A DNA stretch of 64,000 nucleotides from Breoghania sp. (GCF_030066895.1 NZ_JASJAV010000004.1:124001-188000), one strand, 5' to 3'; shown: positions 1 through 10,272, counted from the stretch's first letter. The notes: a model not told the origin generated them from the letters alone. A program made the numbers and translations.

Positions 1-1295
1 TCGGGGATCTTCTCCACGTAGACGACATCGCCGACCTTGAGCACATCGTCCGAGCTCTTGACCGAATGGGTGCCGTCCTTGACCCGACGCACCCACTTGA
101 TTTCGCTGAAATCGATGTGGCCGCGTTCACGATCGGTCGACAGATGACCGTTCGCCAGCTTTTCCGGCTGCACGCCGATGGTGGCGCGATCCGCGTTCAC
201 GTCGAGAACCACAGCGAGCTTCCATTCGGGAACATCAGTCAGATGGTCGATATCGCCGATAAGGCCGCCCCATTCACCGGCATTGAGATCGACATGGTCG
301 ACCGGGTCGCGCCAGGTGCCTTGCTTGCGGTCGAAATGGATCAGACCGTCCATCAACGACTTGCGCGCTTCGGCCTGCATCTTCGGGTCAAGCGTCGAGC
401 GAACGGAAAGGCCGCCGGTGTAGAGGCGATCCTTGCCATACATGTCCTTGACTTCGCGGCGCACCTCTTCGGAGAAGTACTCCGAGGCAAAAAGCTGGGG
501 ACCAGTTTCGCGCGGCGTGATCTTCAACGGCTCGGCCTTGGCCTTTTCGCCGTCTTCCGGCTTTACGTACCCGTTCTCGACCATGCGGTCGATGACCCAG
601 TTGCGCCGGGCGATCGCCGCCTTCGGGTGGCGGAAGGGATTGTAGTTGTTCGGCGCCTTCGGCAGGGCCGCGAGATAGGCTGCTTCGGCAACATCCAGCT
701 CGTGAACGGACTTGTCGAAGTAGAGAAGCGAGGCCCCGGCAACGCCATAGGCACCCATGCCGAGATAGATCTCGTTCAGGTAGAGCTCGAGGATCTTGTA
801 CTTGGTGTAGGTATCCTCGATCCGCAGCGCTAGGATCGTTTCCTTGATCTTGCGCTCGTAGGAGACCTCGTTGGTCAAAAGGAAGTTCTTCGCCACCTGC
901 TGGGTGATCGTTGACGCGCCAACGAGCCGGCGATTGCTGCCGGTTAGCCTGTTGCGCAGATTGACGAGGACCGCGCGCCCCACGCCGGTGATGTCGATGC
1001 CGGGGTGGTGGTAGAAGTTCTTGTCTTCGGCGGAGATGAAAGCGTCCTTCACCAGATCCGGGATGCCCTGGATCGGGAGGAACATGCGCCGCTGTTCCGC
1101 ATATTCGGCAACCAGGCTGCCATCAGCGGCGTGGACACGCGTCATCACCGGGGGGGCGTAGTTCTTCAGCGCCGTATAGTCGGGCAGATCCTCGGGGATC
1201 TTAGACAGGTACCATGCTCCGCCCGCCGCAAGGACGAGGAAGCAGACCGCGCCGATCCCGAAAAGATAACCGAAAAACTTGAGCAGAAATTTCAT
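1..1295 (-). CDS. mrcA: Penicillin-binding protein 1A, 5' part (bifunctional transglycosylase/transpeptidase), truncated by window edge
   Basis: Class A penicillin-binding protein that polymerises and cross-links peptidoglycan in the periplasm while anchored in the inner membrane. The first ~430 residues are visible. An N-terminal membrane anchor (residues ~5-28) is followed by the GT51 glycosyltransferase domain with the catalytic EDKNFYHHPG motif (residues ~89-98), then ASTITQQVAKN and the RKIKE segment. After these comes the linker/OB-like insertion that precedes the transpeptidase domain. The transpeptidase itself lies outside the window, so its serine motifs cannot be checked. The start is the ATG at 1295, immediately before the hydrophobic anchor; I see no strong ribosome binding site. 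The frame is open throughout. It lies downstream of amiC on the same strand, a usual pairing of wall genes in Hyphomicrobiales. Confidence 0.93.
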   Translation of the reverse strand, partial: MKFLLKFFGYLFGIGAVCFLVLAAGGAWYLSKIPEDLPDYTALKNYAPPVMTRVHAADGSLVAEYAEQRRMFLPIQGIPDLVKDAFISAEDKNFYHHPGIDITGVGRAVLVNLRNRLTGSNRRLVGASTITQQVAKNFLLTNEVSYERKIKETILALRIEDTYTKYKILELYLNEIYLGMGAYGVAGASLLYFDKSVHELDVAEAAYLAALPKAPNNYNPFRHPKAAIARRNWVIDRMVENGYVKPEDGEKAKAEPLKITPRETGPQLFASEYFSEEVRREVKDMYGKDRLYTGGLSVRSTLDPKMQAEARKSLMDGLIHFDRKQGTWRDPVDHVDLNAGEWGGLIGDIDHLTDVPEWKLAVVLDVNADRATIGVQPEKLANGHLSTDRERGHIDFSEIKWVRRVKDGTHSVKSSDDVLKVGDVVYVEKIP

Positions 1296-1658
1296 ACACC
1301 GGACTCGTCCGTATCAGGCTCGTTTGGAGTGGAGAACCGGCGGTGGCGTCAACCGGTGTTGCCGCACTCAGGTCCTCCGTCACATTCTGGCAGCGCCGTC
1401 GTGCTACCGGTTCGCGCACCCCCGGTGAGCGGCAACCGTGCACCATCGAAGGATCGAAAACCGGGCCGCTTTCCAACGGGCACTCGCGGTGCAGGGCCTT
1501 CATGCGCCTTGCCCCGCGGCTCTCGCTCGTCTTCCGACTCTTGCGGGGCACCTACCATACCCCAGGCTGATCATCGTCTGCATCGGTCACTATTGTGGCG
1601 ATGCTGAGGCGTCACTGTTGCCAGCGCGCTACAGTTCAAGGCGCCCTATCGGCTCCGC
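1296..1658. other. Intergenic region between amiC and mrcA
   Basis: This 363-base gap lies between two minus-strand genes. Short open frames exist on both strands but have no recognisable protein features and overlap one another. It probably holds the mrcA promoter; I see no clear -35/-10 pair. Confidence 0.5.
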
Positions 1659-2912
1659 CTATTGGCCTTGTGCCAGCCGGGGGCGAAAAAAGCGCGCGAT
1701 ACTCGCCACCATAGCGTCCGCCGCTCGTTCCCGCCATGCGTCGGAAACCAGAAGGTTCTCGTCGTGCTTGTTCGACAGGTAGCCGAGTTCCACGAGAATC
1801 GACGGCATGTCATAGGCTTTCAGAACGCGGAAACCGGCCGAACGCCAGGGGTTCTTGATCAGCTTGACCGCGCTTTCAAATTCGGAGACCAGCGTGCGGG
1901 CGAACAGGATCGAGAAGCTCTTGGTTTCACGCCGAGCAAGATCGATCAGGATGTCGGCGACCCCGTCGGGTCCATCCTCGAGATCGGCCCCGGCAAGGAC
2001 ATCGGAACTGTTTTCATGTTTTGCAAGGGCGGCCGCGATGGCATCCGATGCGCGTTCCGACAATGTGTAGACGGTCGCGCCGCGCACGTAATGCTGCGGC
2101 GCCGAATCGGCGTGGATCGAAATTAAGAGGTTCGCCCCGAGCTTGCGAGCGATCTCCACCCGCTTTCCAAGTGGAATGAAGCGGTCGTCGTCGCGCGTCA
2201 TCAGCACCTTGTAGGCGCCTTCTTTCTCAAGCTTGGCCTTTAGCAGCTTGGCGAATTGCAACACGACGGCCTTTTCGTAGACGCTGTCGACGCCGATAGC
2301 CCCGGTATCGATGCCACCGTGACCGGGATCCAGCACAATAATGGGCTTCGTCGATACCGTGGCGCCCACCGGCTTTTGGTCGCTTTTCGTGGCCGCCTCA
2401 TCGACGGGCACCGCGTCGGGGCGCGGATAATCCGCCAGGAACTTGTCCCGGGTGGTCTTGACGAAATCAATGACAAGGCGCGCGGGCTGGCCGTCGACCG
2501 GGGGCAGAACGAAGGATTTGTCGATGCGTGCCGGGCCCGACATGTCGAGCACGATGCGGGACTTGCCCGGTGCGATCAGTCCGTAGCGCCATTCCTTGAC
2601 GAGGCTGCGCCCTGCTTCGCCGGATTTCGGCGGAAGGTCGAAGCGAACCTCGGGCATGTCGAGAATGACCCGGTCGGGATTGGCGAGCGCCGAGGCAGTG
2701 AAGGTGACCGAGCGACTGAGATCGATGATGAAACGCGTGCGGTCGCCATCCCCGGTGATACGCGCGTAGGTTGCAACGACTTCCGTCTTGCTGGCAGGCT
2801 CAGGCGAAGCGTCTCCAGGCGGCGATGTTTCCGCATTCGCCATCGCGCAGAACAGCACGAATGCAGCCGCAAAGGCGACGGTCAGCTTTGCGGAGATATC
2901 CTTGAGCCTCAT
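1659..2912 (-). CDS. amiC: N-acetylmuramoyl-L-alanine amidase with AMIN domain
   Basis: Periplasmic zinc amidase that cuts the stem peptide from muramic acid during septum splitting. The 417-residue product starts with a Sec signal peptide (residues 1-27, cleavage near AMANA-E). An AMIN domain for septal targeting follows (about 45-150), then a proline-containing linker, then the Amidase_3 domain (about 190-410). Zinc and catalytic motifs are visible: DPGHGGIDTGA, the ISIHADS histidine motif and the ELGYLSNKHDE motif near the C-terminus. Length and domain order match AmiC-type amidases. The ATG at 2912 is chosen because it gives the complete signal peptide. The gene is intact and lies upstream of mrcA on the same strand. 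AmiA/AmiC naming is by domain architecture only. Confidence 0.92.
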   Translation of the reverse strand: MRLKDISAKLTVAFAAAFVLFCAMANAETSPPGDASPEPASKTEVVATYARITGDGDRTRFIIDLSRSVTFTASALANPDRVILDMPEVRFDLPPKSGEAGRSLVKEWRYGLIAPGKSRIVLDMSGPARIDKSFVLPPVDGQPARLVIDFVKTTRDKFLADYPRPDAVPVDEAATKSDQKPVGATVSTKPIIVLDPGHGGIDTGAIGVDSVYEKAVVLQFAKLLKAKLEKEGAYKVLMTRDDDRFIPLGKRVEIARKLGANLLISIHADSAPQHYVRGATVYTLSERASDAIAAALAKHENSSDVLAGADLEDGPDGVADILIDLARRETKSFSILFARTLVSEFESAVKLIKNPWRSAGFRVLKAYDMPSILVELGYLSNKHDENLLVSDAWRERAADAMVASIARFFRPRLAQGQ

Positions 2913-3689
2913 GCGGATTTATCTACCCGGCGCACCGCCGGGGCCCATGATTGAAGTTCGACGACCGCCGTACCCATATCCTTTCGAGGCACACGGTATC
3001 CAATCATATGACATTAGGGCGGCATGGTTAACCGGGTCTTTTGCGTATTGACAGGAGATACGCAGCTTCCCTGATGTTGTTGCCGAGTTCGCAGTCTGCT
3101 GCCAAACAGGTGCGTACAGATATCGAACGAACGTCGCGTGAGGTAGTGCAACAGGTTATCTTGCCAACCGGCACTGGCATCCTTAAAAGAACAAGTTGGA
3201 TTTAGGTCACCGCGCGACTCATTCTGCCGTCAGGGGCGCCGCTTCTTGACGGGACTTGATGCGGGGCGGTCTTCGCATTCACGTTTTCGAAGACATTTGC
3301 CCGCATTCCGGTCTGACCTGACCACTCCCATCACGGTGAACCGCTGGGATCATGGGACAGGTATCGGAATAAGCGAGGTGACAGTCCGGAGATTCATACC
3401 GTGCCGGATGCGGCAAAACCGGGCACGGACTGCACGGTCGGCGATACGCCGATCTTACTGAAATTCGACAATCAACGAGCGTTGCGATGAGCGACCGCGC
3501 TGAACCGAAGAGCAGATTGGAGACGACAGGCGCCTCGACAAAGGCCGCCTTCCCGTCCGTTCCGGTGCACGCAACGCCCGCAACAAGCTTCAAACACAAC
3601 CGAGACAAACAAAGCGGCCATGCACATGGAACATATACGCGGCAGCGGACAGCGCCGGTTCCGCCAGGTGGTCGTGGAGACCCCTTTAA
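2913..3689. other. Long divergent intergenic region upstream of rne
   Basis: These 777 bases separate the divergent amiC and rne genes. They must hold both promoters and the rne leader. No convincing protein is encoded: short plus-strand frames near 3246 and 3487 lack protein-like composition, and the second runs into rne in another frame. Long rne leaders are common because RNase E often controls its own mRNA through the 5' untranslated region; whether that applies here is not shown by the sequence. Confidence 0.5.
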
Positions 3690-6371
3690 ATGGCAAACAA
3701 GATGCTCATCGATGCCGCGCACCCGGAAGAGACCCGGGTCGTCGTGGTGCGCGGCAATCGCGTAGAAGAGTTTGACTTCGAGGCCGCGAACCGCAAGCAG
3801 CTGCGCGGCAATATTTATCTGGCGAAAGTCACACGGGTGGAGCCGTCGCTGCAGGCGGCATTTGTCGATTACGGTGGGAACCGCCATGGATTTCTGGCTT
3901 TTTCGGAAATTCATCCCGATTTCTACCAGACCTCGACTGCGGATTGCAAAGCGCTGCTGGAAGACGAGGACGACGCCGAAGAGGAAACGGCTGAGGCCGC
4001 GCCCGCCAGGAGCAAGCGTGGCTCCCGCGCCCGCAAGAAAGTGGAGGCGGAGGACGCCGGCGACGAGGCAGAGGATGCCGAGGCCGCCGCGAGCGATGAC
4101 GACACCAATTCGGCAGACAATTCCGACGACGATGGCGAGAGCGACGATCAGGTCGAATCCTTTGGCGTGGAAGAGGTTCCGGAGTGCCAGTCGCGCCCTG
4201 CTCGTCGTCACTACAAGATCCAGGAAGTCATCAAGCGCCGTCAGGTGCTGCTGGTTCAGGTCGTCAAGGAAGAGCGCGGCAACAAGGGCGCGGCTCTGAC
4301 CACGTGCCTGTCGCTGGCCGGTCGCTATTCCGTCCTGATGCCGAATACGGCACGCGGTGGCGGTATTTCCCGCAAGATCACGTCCGTTCAGGACCGCAAG
4401 CGCCTGAAGGCGATCGCGGGCGAGCTGGATGTGCCGGAGGGAATGGGCGTCATCCTGCGCACCGCAGGCGCCAGCCGCATGAAGGCCGAGGTCAAGCGCG
4501 ACTTCGAATATCTGCTGCGCCTGTGGGAGAACGTTCGCGATCTTACGCTTCGCTCGATTGCCCCCTGCCTCGTCTATGAGGAAGGCAGCCTGATCAAGCG
4601 GTCGATCCGTGATCTCTACAACAAGGATATCGATCAGGTTCTGGTGTCCGGCGAGGACGGCTATCGCGAGGCCAAGGACTTCATGCGCATGCTCATGCCG
4701 AGCCATGCGAAGAACGTTCAGCCCTATCGCTCGACGACGCTGATCTTCACCCGCTACGGCATCGAACCGCAGCTCGATGCGATGTTCTCGCCGCAGGTCA
4801 CCCTGAAGTCTGGCGGCTATATCGTCATCAACCAAACCGAAGCACTCGTCGCCATCGACGTGAACTCCGGCAAGTCGACCCGTGAGCACAATATCGAGGA
4901 CACCGCGACCCAGACCAATCTGGAAGCGGCGGAAGAAGTCGCGCGCCAGTTGCGGCTGCGCGATCTTGCCGGTCTGATCGTCATCGACTTCATCGACATG
5001 GAAGAGAACCGGAACAACCGGGTGGTCGAGAACCTCATGAAAGACTGCCTGAAGTCCGATCGCGCCCGTATCCAGGTTGGACGGATCTCGCATTTCGGCC
5101 TTCTGGAGATTTCGCGTCAGCGCATCCGTACCGGCGTTCTGGAGAGCTCCACCGAAGTGTGCCTGCACTGCCGTGGCTCGGGGATGATCCGTTCGGTAGA
5201 ATCGGTTGCCCTGCATGTGCTTCGCGCTCTCGAAGATCACCTGCTGCGCCATTCCTCGCACCATCTCAACGTCAAGACGCAGGCGCCGGTTGCGCTCTAC
5301 ATCCTCAATCAGAAGCGCCATCATCTGATGGAGCTTGAGGAACGGTTCGGCCTCAACGTCTCGATCACGGCGGATGAGGATATCGGCACGCAGTACTATG
5401 TGCTGGAGCGCGGAGAGACTGTCGTTCGCGATCCGAACGCACCGCCTGCGCCCACGATCGTGCAGCTGGATACGATCTCGCTGGACGACGAGGACGAGAT
5501 CGAAGAGAGCGAGACCTCTGCCGACAACGAGAGCGGCGGCGAGGTCGAAGAGGCGCGCTCCGAAGAGAACGGCCGCAGCAAGCGTCGTCGGCGTCGGCGT
5601 CCGTCCTCCGATGATCAAGAAAATCGCGAGAGCGGCGATCAGGCCGAAGCCGAGGGCAATAAGGCCGAGGCGGAAGGCGAGGACCAGGCCGCGGCTTCAT
5701 CTGACGACAACTCCGAAGGCGGTGATGACCGTCGTCGCAAGCGGCGGCGCGGTCGTCGCGGTGGACGTCGCGGACGTCGCAATCGCGAGGAGCAGGCAAC
5801 CGCTCAGGAAAACGGCGAGACTGCCGAGACCGAGCAGTCGGCCGAAACCGTGAGCGAGAGCGATACCGGTGAGATCCCGGCTGAAGTCGACCAGTCTCAG
5901 GATACGGAAGCTTCGAAGCCCGAAGAGGTTCAGTCCGAGGCGTCGGCTCCTTCCGAGGAGGCTACTGACGAGAGCGCCTCACAGGAGGTCGCCGACACTG
6001 AGGAGCCGACTTCTGAGCCGGTTGCCGAAGAAGCGGCTGCGGAGACGCCGGCAGAAGCCGAAACCGAGGTTGCAGCACCTGAAACGGAGCAGGCAGAACC
6101 GGCGGAAGAGCCCATCGCTGCCGACGTGACGCTTGAGGAAGCCGAACCGGTTGCCGCGTCTGAGAGCCCGGAACCCGTCCGTGAGGCCGAACCTGTCGAG
6201 GCGGAGGCTGCTGAAGCCGAGACCTCGGACAAGGACGGCGCAATCGCGACGTTGGAGGCCGAGCCGACGACCGCGACGCAGGCCGGTCAGGCGCTGGAAG
6301 GTGCGACTGGCGACGGCAAGGAAAAACCGCGCAAGCGCTCCGGCTGGTGGCAACGGCGCTCCTTCTTCTGA
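3690..6371 (+). CDS. rne: Ribonuclease E (degradosome scaffold endonuclease)
   Basis: Essential endoribonuclease that starts mRNA decay and processes rRNA and tRNA. The 893 residues begin MANKMLIDA, the usual alphaproteobacterial start. The S1 RNA-binding domain (about 35-180) is split by a ~70-residue acidic and Lys/Arg-rich insertion, as is typical in this class. The catalytic part contains the VAIDVNSGKSTRE motif, the IDFIDM aspartate segment and the CLHCRGSG zinc-link cysteines (about residue 490). The C-terminal third is disordered, with a block of arginines (about 630-640), acidic repeats and a second RGRRGGRRGRR block. The last residues, SGWWQRRSFF, match the GWW peptide that in Caulobacter binds polynucleotide phosphorylase. 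A rho-independent terminator follows directly. Intact. Confidence 0.97.
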   Translation: MANKMLIDAAHPEETRVVVVRGNRVEEFDFEAANRKQLRGNIYLAKVTRVEPSLQAAFVDYGGNRHGFLAFSEIHPDFYQTSTADCKALLEDEDDAEEETAEAAPARSKRGSRARKKVEAEDAGDEAEDAEAAASDDDTNSADNSDDDGESDDQVESFGVEEVPECQSRPARRHYKIQEVIKRRQVLLVQVVKEERGNKGAALTTCLSLAGRYSVLMPNTARGGGISRKITSVQDRKRLKAIAGELDVPEGMGVILRTAGASRMKAEVKRDFEYLLRLWENVRDLTLRSIAPCLVYEEGSLIKRSIRDLYNKDIDQVLVSGEDGYREAKDFMRMLMPSHAKNVQPYRSTTLIFTRYGIEPQLDAMFSPQVTLKSGGYIVINQTEALVAIDVNSGKSTREHNIEDTATQTNLEAAEEVARQLRLRDLAGLIVIDFIDMEENRNNRVVENLMKDCLKSDRARIQVGRISHFGLLEISRQRIRTGVLESSTEVCLHCRGSGMIRSVESVALHVLRALEDHLLRHSSHHLNVKTQAPVALYILNQKRHHLMELEERFGLNVSITADEDIGTQYYVLERGETVVRDPNAPPAPTIVQLDTISLDDEDEIEESETSADNESGGEVEEARSEENGRSKRRRRRRPSSDDQENRESGDQAEAEGNKAEAEGEDQAAASSDDNSEGGDDRRRKRRRGRRGGRRGRRNREEQATAQENGETAETEQSAETVSESDTGEIPAEVDQSQDTEASKPEEVQSEASAPSEEATDESASQEVADTEEPTSEPVAEEAAAETPAEAETEVAAPETEQAEPAEEPIAADVTLEEAEPVAASESPEPVREAEPVEAEAAEAETSDKDGAIATLEAEPTTATQAGQALEGATGDGKEKPRKRSGWWQRRSFF

Positions 6372-6393
6372 GGGCGCCCAAGCATCGCAAATT

Positions 6394-6426
6394 GAAAAAA
6401 AGACGTCCGATTGGCCGTCTTTTTTA
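6394..6426 (+). terminator. Rho-independent terminator of rne
   Basis: An A-run and AGACG arm pair with CGTCT followed by a run of seven T residues, 22 bases after the rne stop codon. The A-rich 5' side would also allow termination on the opposite strand. Confidence 0.85.
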
Positions 6427-6482
6427 TGTTCTGCTTCAAGTTATCAGAGACCGGAATAGCGGGACACTACCCCCTTTGGCTG

Positions 6483-7637
6483 TCAGGCTAGCCAGCGCGC
6501 CAGTCGCTCTGTCGCCTCGACCATGTCTTCATGCAGACCCGCGAAAGAGAAGCACAGGTATCCGGGGCCGCGATCGTGATCGAAATCGGCGCTCGGTGTG
6601 GTCGCGATGCCCGCTTCCGCCAGCATCCGGCGTGCGAAATTGCTGGAGTCGTTGGTCAATGACCGCACGCCCGCATAGACGTAAAATGCGCCGTCCACGG
6701 GGAGCAGCTCGTTGAACCCGATCTTTGGCAGCACATCGAGCAGAAGCTCCCGGTTTTTCGCATAGCATTGCTTGACCACTTCCAGCTTCGGCGTCGCGTC
6801 GAATGCGGCCAGCGCGGCGCGCTGGGAGATATCGGGCGCGCATATGTAGAGGCTCTGGGCAATCCGCTCGATGGAACGAACGAGAGCTTCCAGCGCGATC
6901 ATCCAGCCGATCCACCAGCCTGTCATGCAGTAGTATTTGGAGAAGGAATTGATGACGATCGCCTCGTCGGAGTAATTGAGCGCCGAAGCCGTTTCGCCCC
7001 GGTAGACGAGCCCGTGATAGATCTCATCGGAGATGAAGGTGATCCCGAGATCGCGCGTGGATTCGCAAAGCGCCTTCAGGGCGACCGGCTGCATCATAGT
7101 TTCGCTCGGATTGCCGGGGTTTGCCACAAGCACGCCCTTCAGCGGCTTTTCCGTATGTGCCCACTCCAGCAGTTCCGGCGTCAGGACCCAGCGGGTTTCT
7201 TCCTCGACGGGGCTCTCCACCGGTTCGAGCTCCAGCGCCTTGAGGATATTGCGATAGGCGGGATATCCCGGCGCCGTGAGAGCGACCCGGTCTCCTGAAT
7301 CGAACGCCCCCAGAAATGCGAAACTGAACCCGGCAGACGATCCGGTCGTTACGATGATCCGGTTCTCCAGGATGTCGACCCCGTAGGTTTCGCGATAGTG
7401 CCGCGCAATTCGATCGCGCAACGGCGCAATTCCGCGCGCTTCGGTATAACCGAAATACCCGTCCGACAGTGCTACCTGGGCTGCCTCGATCACCGTTGCC
7501 GGAGCTCGTGCTCCCGGCTGGCCGATTTCCATATGGATGATTTTTTCGTTTGCCGCTTCGCGTTTGCAGGCTTCTTCGAGAATATCCATCGTGAGGAAGG
7601 GATCGACTTCAGAACGATGTGAGGCTTTCAACGTCAA
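6483..7637 (-). CDS. PLP-dependent class I/II aminotransferase
   Basis: Fold-type I aminotransferase; the substrate cannot be told from sequence. Visible features are the TTGSSAGFSFAF cofactor-binding loop, the NPGNPSE segment, the FISDEIYHGL aspartate motif and the Schiff-base lysine in INSFSKYYCMTGWWIGW. An open frame extends far upstream, but orthologous proteins of this group start close to the LKASHRSEVDPF segment. I therefore place the start at a TTG (7637) that gives 384 residues, the usual family length, with an AAGAGA-like site just upstream; an internal ATG at 7589 is the alternative. The gene is divergent from the M48 protease, and the two share the 7638-7887 promoter region. Intact. 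Confidence 0.85.
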   Translation of the reverse strand: MTLKASHRSEVDPFLTMDILEEACKREAANEKIIHMEIGQPGARAPATVIEAAQVALSDGYFGYTEARGIAPLRDRIARHYRETYGVDILENRIIVTTGSSAGFSFAFLGAFDSGDRVALTAPGYPAYRNILKALELEPVESPVEEETRWVLTPELLEWAHTEKPLKGVLVANPGNPSETMMQPVALKALCESTRDLGITFISDEIYHGLVYRGETASALNYSDEAIVINSFSKYYCMTGWWIGWMIALEALVRSIERIAQSLYICAPDISQRAALAAFDATPKLEVVKQCYAKNRELLLDVLPKIGFNELLPVDGAFYVYAGVRSLTNDSSNFARRMLAEAGIATTPSADFDHDRGPGYLCFSFAGLHEDMVEATERLARWLA

Positions 7638-7887
7638 CTGTACTGTCTCTTGGAGGCGGGAGGTGTTCCGCCTAATTTCTGACCGCAATCGATTTGCCGC
7701 ATTTCGGTTCCTATCTTCAGTCCCTGTTGACCGTGGCGATCCGGCCCACCTACTTTCCCCCGAACGCCGATCTAGGAGGATGCAGCGCGTGTCAACACGT
7801 CCCCTAACGCAGAAATGGCACTTGTTCCAGAAAGTATCGCTGCCGATGGCTGACGCAAACTGCCACGCCCGGCGATCGCGCACGCCC

Positions 7888-9267
7888 ATGTTCACACGTC
7901 TTTTTTCGTTTCTGATTGCCGCTCTTTTCGCATTTCAGGTGATCGCTCCCCTGCCCGCTGCCGCACAGGTGCGCGGCCGACGTTTGCCGGTGGTGCGCGA
8001 TGCGGAGGTGGAGAACCTGCTCAGGGATTACGCCGAACCGATCCTGCGGGCGGCGGGCCTCGGCGAACGCTCCCTTCAGATCATCCTCGTCAACGACCTC
8101 AGCTTCAATGCCTTCGTCGTTGACGGGCACCGTATGTTCATGAATGTCGGCGTGATCATCGACGCGGAGACACCGAATGAAGTGATCGGGGTCATCGCCC
8201 ACGAAGTTGGCCACATTGCTGGCAACCATCTGGTGCGCCTGCGCCAGGCGGCGGCCAACGCGCAGATCATGGCGGTACTGGGAACATTGCTCGGAGCCGG
8301 AGCGGTTGCCGCAGGTGCTGCGTCGGGATCCGGCGGGCTCAGTCAGGGCGGCGGCGCGATGCTCGACCTCGGCGCAGGTCTTGCTCAGCGCTCGCTGCTT
8401 TCCTATCAGCGTTCGGAGGAAGCCACGGCGGACCGGTCGGCGGTCAAATACCTGAACGCCACCCACCAATCGCCCAAGGGCATGCTGGACACGTTCAAGC
8501 GACTGGTCGACCAGCAGCTCTTCGCCTCGCGCCACGCCGATCCTTATGTGCAGAGCCACCCGATGGCGCGCGACCGCGTTGCGATGCTGGAAACGCTCGC
8601 CAAGCAGAGCAAGTACTACAACAAGAAGGATCCCCCGGCCCTTAAGGCGCGTCATGATCTTGCGCGGGCGAAGCTGCTGGCCTTTGCCGGACGACAGGGG
8701 GCCGTTGCTCGCAAATACGGCAACAAGCAGGGCCTTCCGGCCCGCTATGCCCGCGCCATCTTCACCATGCAGTCGGGAAACCCGCGCGATGCGCAGCGGG
8801 CCATCGACGGTCTTTTGAAAACCCAGCCTCAAAATCCCTATTTCTGGGAACTCAAGGGTCAGGCGCTGATTGAATCCGGCAACCCTCCAGCTTCCATCCC
8901 CTCTTTTGAAAAGGCGGTTTCCTATTTGCCGAAGGAAGGATTGATGAAGATCTGGCTTGGTTATGCTCTGGTCGCGACGGGAAAGGATGCCTACCTCAAC
9001 CGGGCGGTCAGCCTGTTGCGGACCGGTTTGCAGGAAGAACCGAATTCGCCGCTAGCCTACAGTCAGCTTGCCATTGCCGAAGCCCGGCGGGGAAATCCGG
9101 CTTTGGCAGACGTGGCGACCGCAAAGAGCATGATGCTTTCGGGTAACTATCAGACCGCACGCCAATTCGCCGCCCGCGCCCAGAAGAGGCTGAAGCGCGG
9201 CTCGCCGAGCTGGCTCCAGGCGGATGACATCGTCTCCTACAAGCCGTCCGATTTCCGTAACCGATGA
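7888..9267 (+). CDS. M48 family periplasmic zinc protease with C-terminal TPR region (BepA-like)
   Basis: Periplasmic metalloprotease related to BepA/YfgC, which checks outer-membrane protein assembly. Starting at the ATG at 7888 gives 459 residues with a clear signal peptide (residues 1-26, ending PAAAQ). The zinc motif HEVGH sits near residue 107, followed by a glycine-rich segment and a second zinc ligand region around SEEATADRSA. The C-terminal half (about 270-450) has helical TPR-like repeats. An in-frame ATG 14 codons upstream is possible but would displace the signal peptide. The ORF is intact. It is followed 198 bases later by a DsbA-like thioredoxin, another envelope-maturation gene on the same strand. 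Confidence 0.9.
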   Translation: MFTRLFSFLIAALFAFQVIAPLPAAAQVRGRRLPVVRDAEVENLLRDYAEPILRAAGLGERSLQIILVNDLSFNAFVVDGHRMFMNVGVIIDAETPNEVIGVIAHEVGHIAGNHLVRLRQAAANAQIMAVLGTLLGAGAVAAGAASGSGGLSQGGGAMLDLGAGLAQRSLLSYQRSEEATADRSAVKYLNATHQSPKGMLDTFKRLVDQQLFASRHADPYVQSHPMARDRVAMLETLAKQSKYYNKKDPPALKARHDLARAKLLAFAGRQGAVARKYGNKQGLPARYARAIFTMQSGNPRDAQRAIDGLLKTQPQNPYFWELKGQALIESGNPPASIPSFEKAVSYLPKEGLMKIWLGYALVATGKDAYLNRAVSLLRTGLQEEPNSPLAYSQLAIAEARRGNPALADVATAKSMMLSGNYQTARQFAARAQKRLKRGSPSWLQADDIVSYKPSDFRNR

Positions 9268-9465
9268 CAAGATCTCGATGTCAAACGCGCAGTTGTGACC
9301 GCTTGCGCGATTGACCCGGGGCGCCGAAGGCGGAAAGGCCTCTTGGCGTCCAGTTTGCGGCCTTGCACGTATCACGAAAGTCCGGCCGGAAGGCTTCGGT
9401 CGGCTCGCAATCGTCAACGGCAGGACTCCAACAGGGCCAACGCCCACTAGGAAAGAAACACGACC

Positions 9466-10251
9466 ATGATCACCACCGGCCGTCTCGTGGCCTTCGTTGC
9501 TGGCATCATCTTCGCCGCCGCCGCCTCGCTGCTCACCATCAATGCCATGCGCAGCCAGCCGTCTCCGGCAGACGTGGCGTCCCAGCCCGCAAACGGCGAT
9601 TTCATCCGGACCTATCTGCTGAAAAATCCGGAAATCATCCGGGACGCCCTCTTCGAGCTTGAGCGCCGCAAGGCGGAAGCTGAACAGAAGGAGCGCTTCG
9701 CGACGATCGACCAAAACAAGTCGATCCTGTTCGATTCGACCCGTCAGGCCGTTCTCGGCAATCCGAAGGGCGACGTCACGCTGGTGGAGTTTTTCGATTA
9801 CAACTGCGGTTATTGCAAGCGGGTGCTTGGCGACATGAACCGTCTGATCGACGAATATCCGAACCTTCGCATCGTCCTGAAGGAATTTCCGGTTCTCGGT
9901 CAGGGCTCGGTTGAAGCCGCGCAGGTGGCGACCGCCGTCAACATGATCGCCCCGGAGAAGTACGACGCGTTTCATCAGGCGCTTCTGACCACCAAGGGAC
10001 GCGCCAACGGCGCGAAGGCGATTGCGGTCACCGAGCAGATCGGCATCGACCAGGCGGCCCTGACCAAGGCTCTCAAGGATCCGGAAATCGGCGCCACGCT
10101 CGACGAATCGTATGGCCTTGCGAAGTCGCTCGAACTTACCGGCACGCCGTCCTACGTCATTGGCGAAGAAATCGTTTTCGGCGCTGTGGGTTATGACGAA
10201 CTGAAGACCAAGATCGACGACATTCGGGCCTGCGGCTCCACATCCTGCTGA
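9466..10251 (+). CDS. DsbA-like periplasmic thiol oxidoreductase
   Basis: Membrane-anchored or exported thioredoxin-fold protein of the DsbA/Com1 type, expected to form or isomerise disulfides in the periplasm. The 261 residues have an N-terminal hydrophobic segment (about 7-26) and a charged helical spacer (about 45-85). The thioredoxin-like domain carries the active site CGYC (about residues 119-122) and a cis-proline segment TGTPSYVIG (about 227). It ends with two additional cysteines (RACGSTSC). The start ATG at 9466 follows an AAAGAAA purine stretch. The frame is intact, and a strong hairpin follows the stop codon. The exact Dsb partner system is not visible in the window. Confidence 0.9.
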   Translation: MITTGRLVAFVAGIIFAAAASLLTINAMRSQPSPADVASQPANGDFIRTYLLKNPEIIRDALFELERRKAEAEQKERFATIDQNKSILFDSTRQAVLGNPKGDVTLVEFFDYNCGYCKRVLGDMNRLIDEYPNLRIVLKEFPVLGQGSVEAAQVATAVNMIAPEKYDAFHQALLTTKGRANGAKAIAVTEQIGIDQAALTKALKDPEIGATLDESYGLAKSLELTGTPSYVIGEEIVFGAVGYDELKTKIDDIRACGSTSC

Positions 10252-10272
10252 TCCTGGTATTTTCGATATTAA

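Noticed and set aside
3279-5618. Very long minus-strand open frame (about 780 codons) opposite rne
   Set aside because: It is the reverse-strand shadow of rne, whose plus-strand product has all RNase E motifs. High-GC codon bias keeps the opposite frame open.
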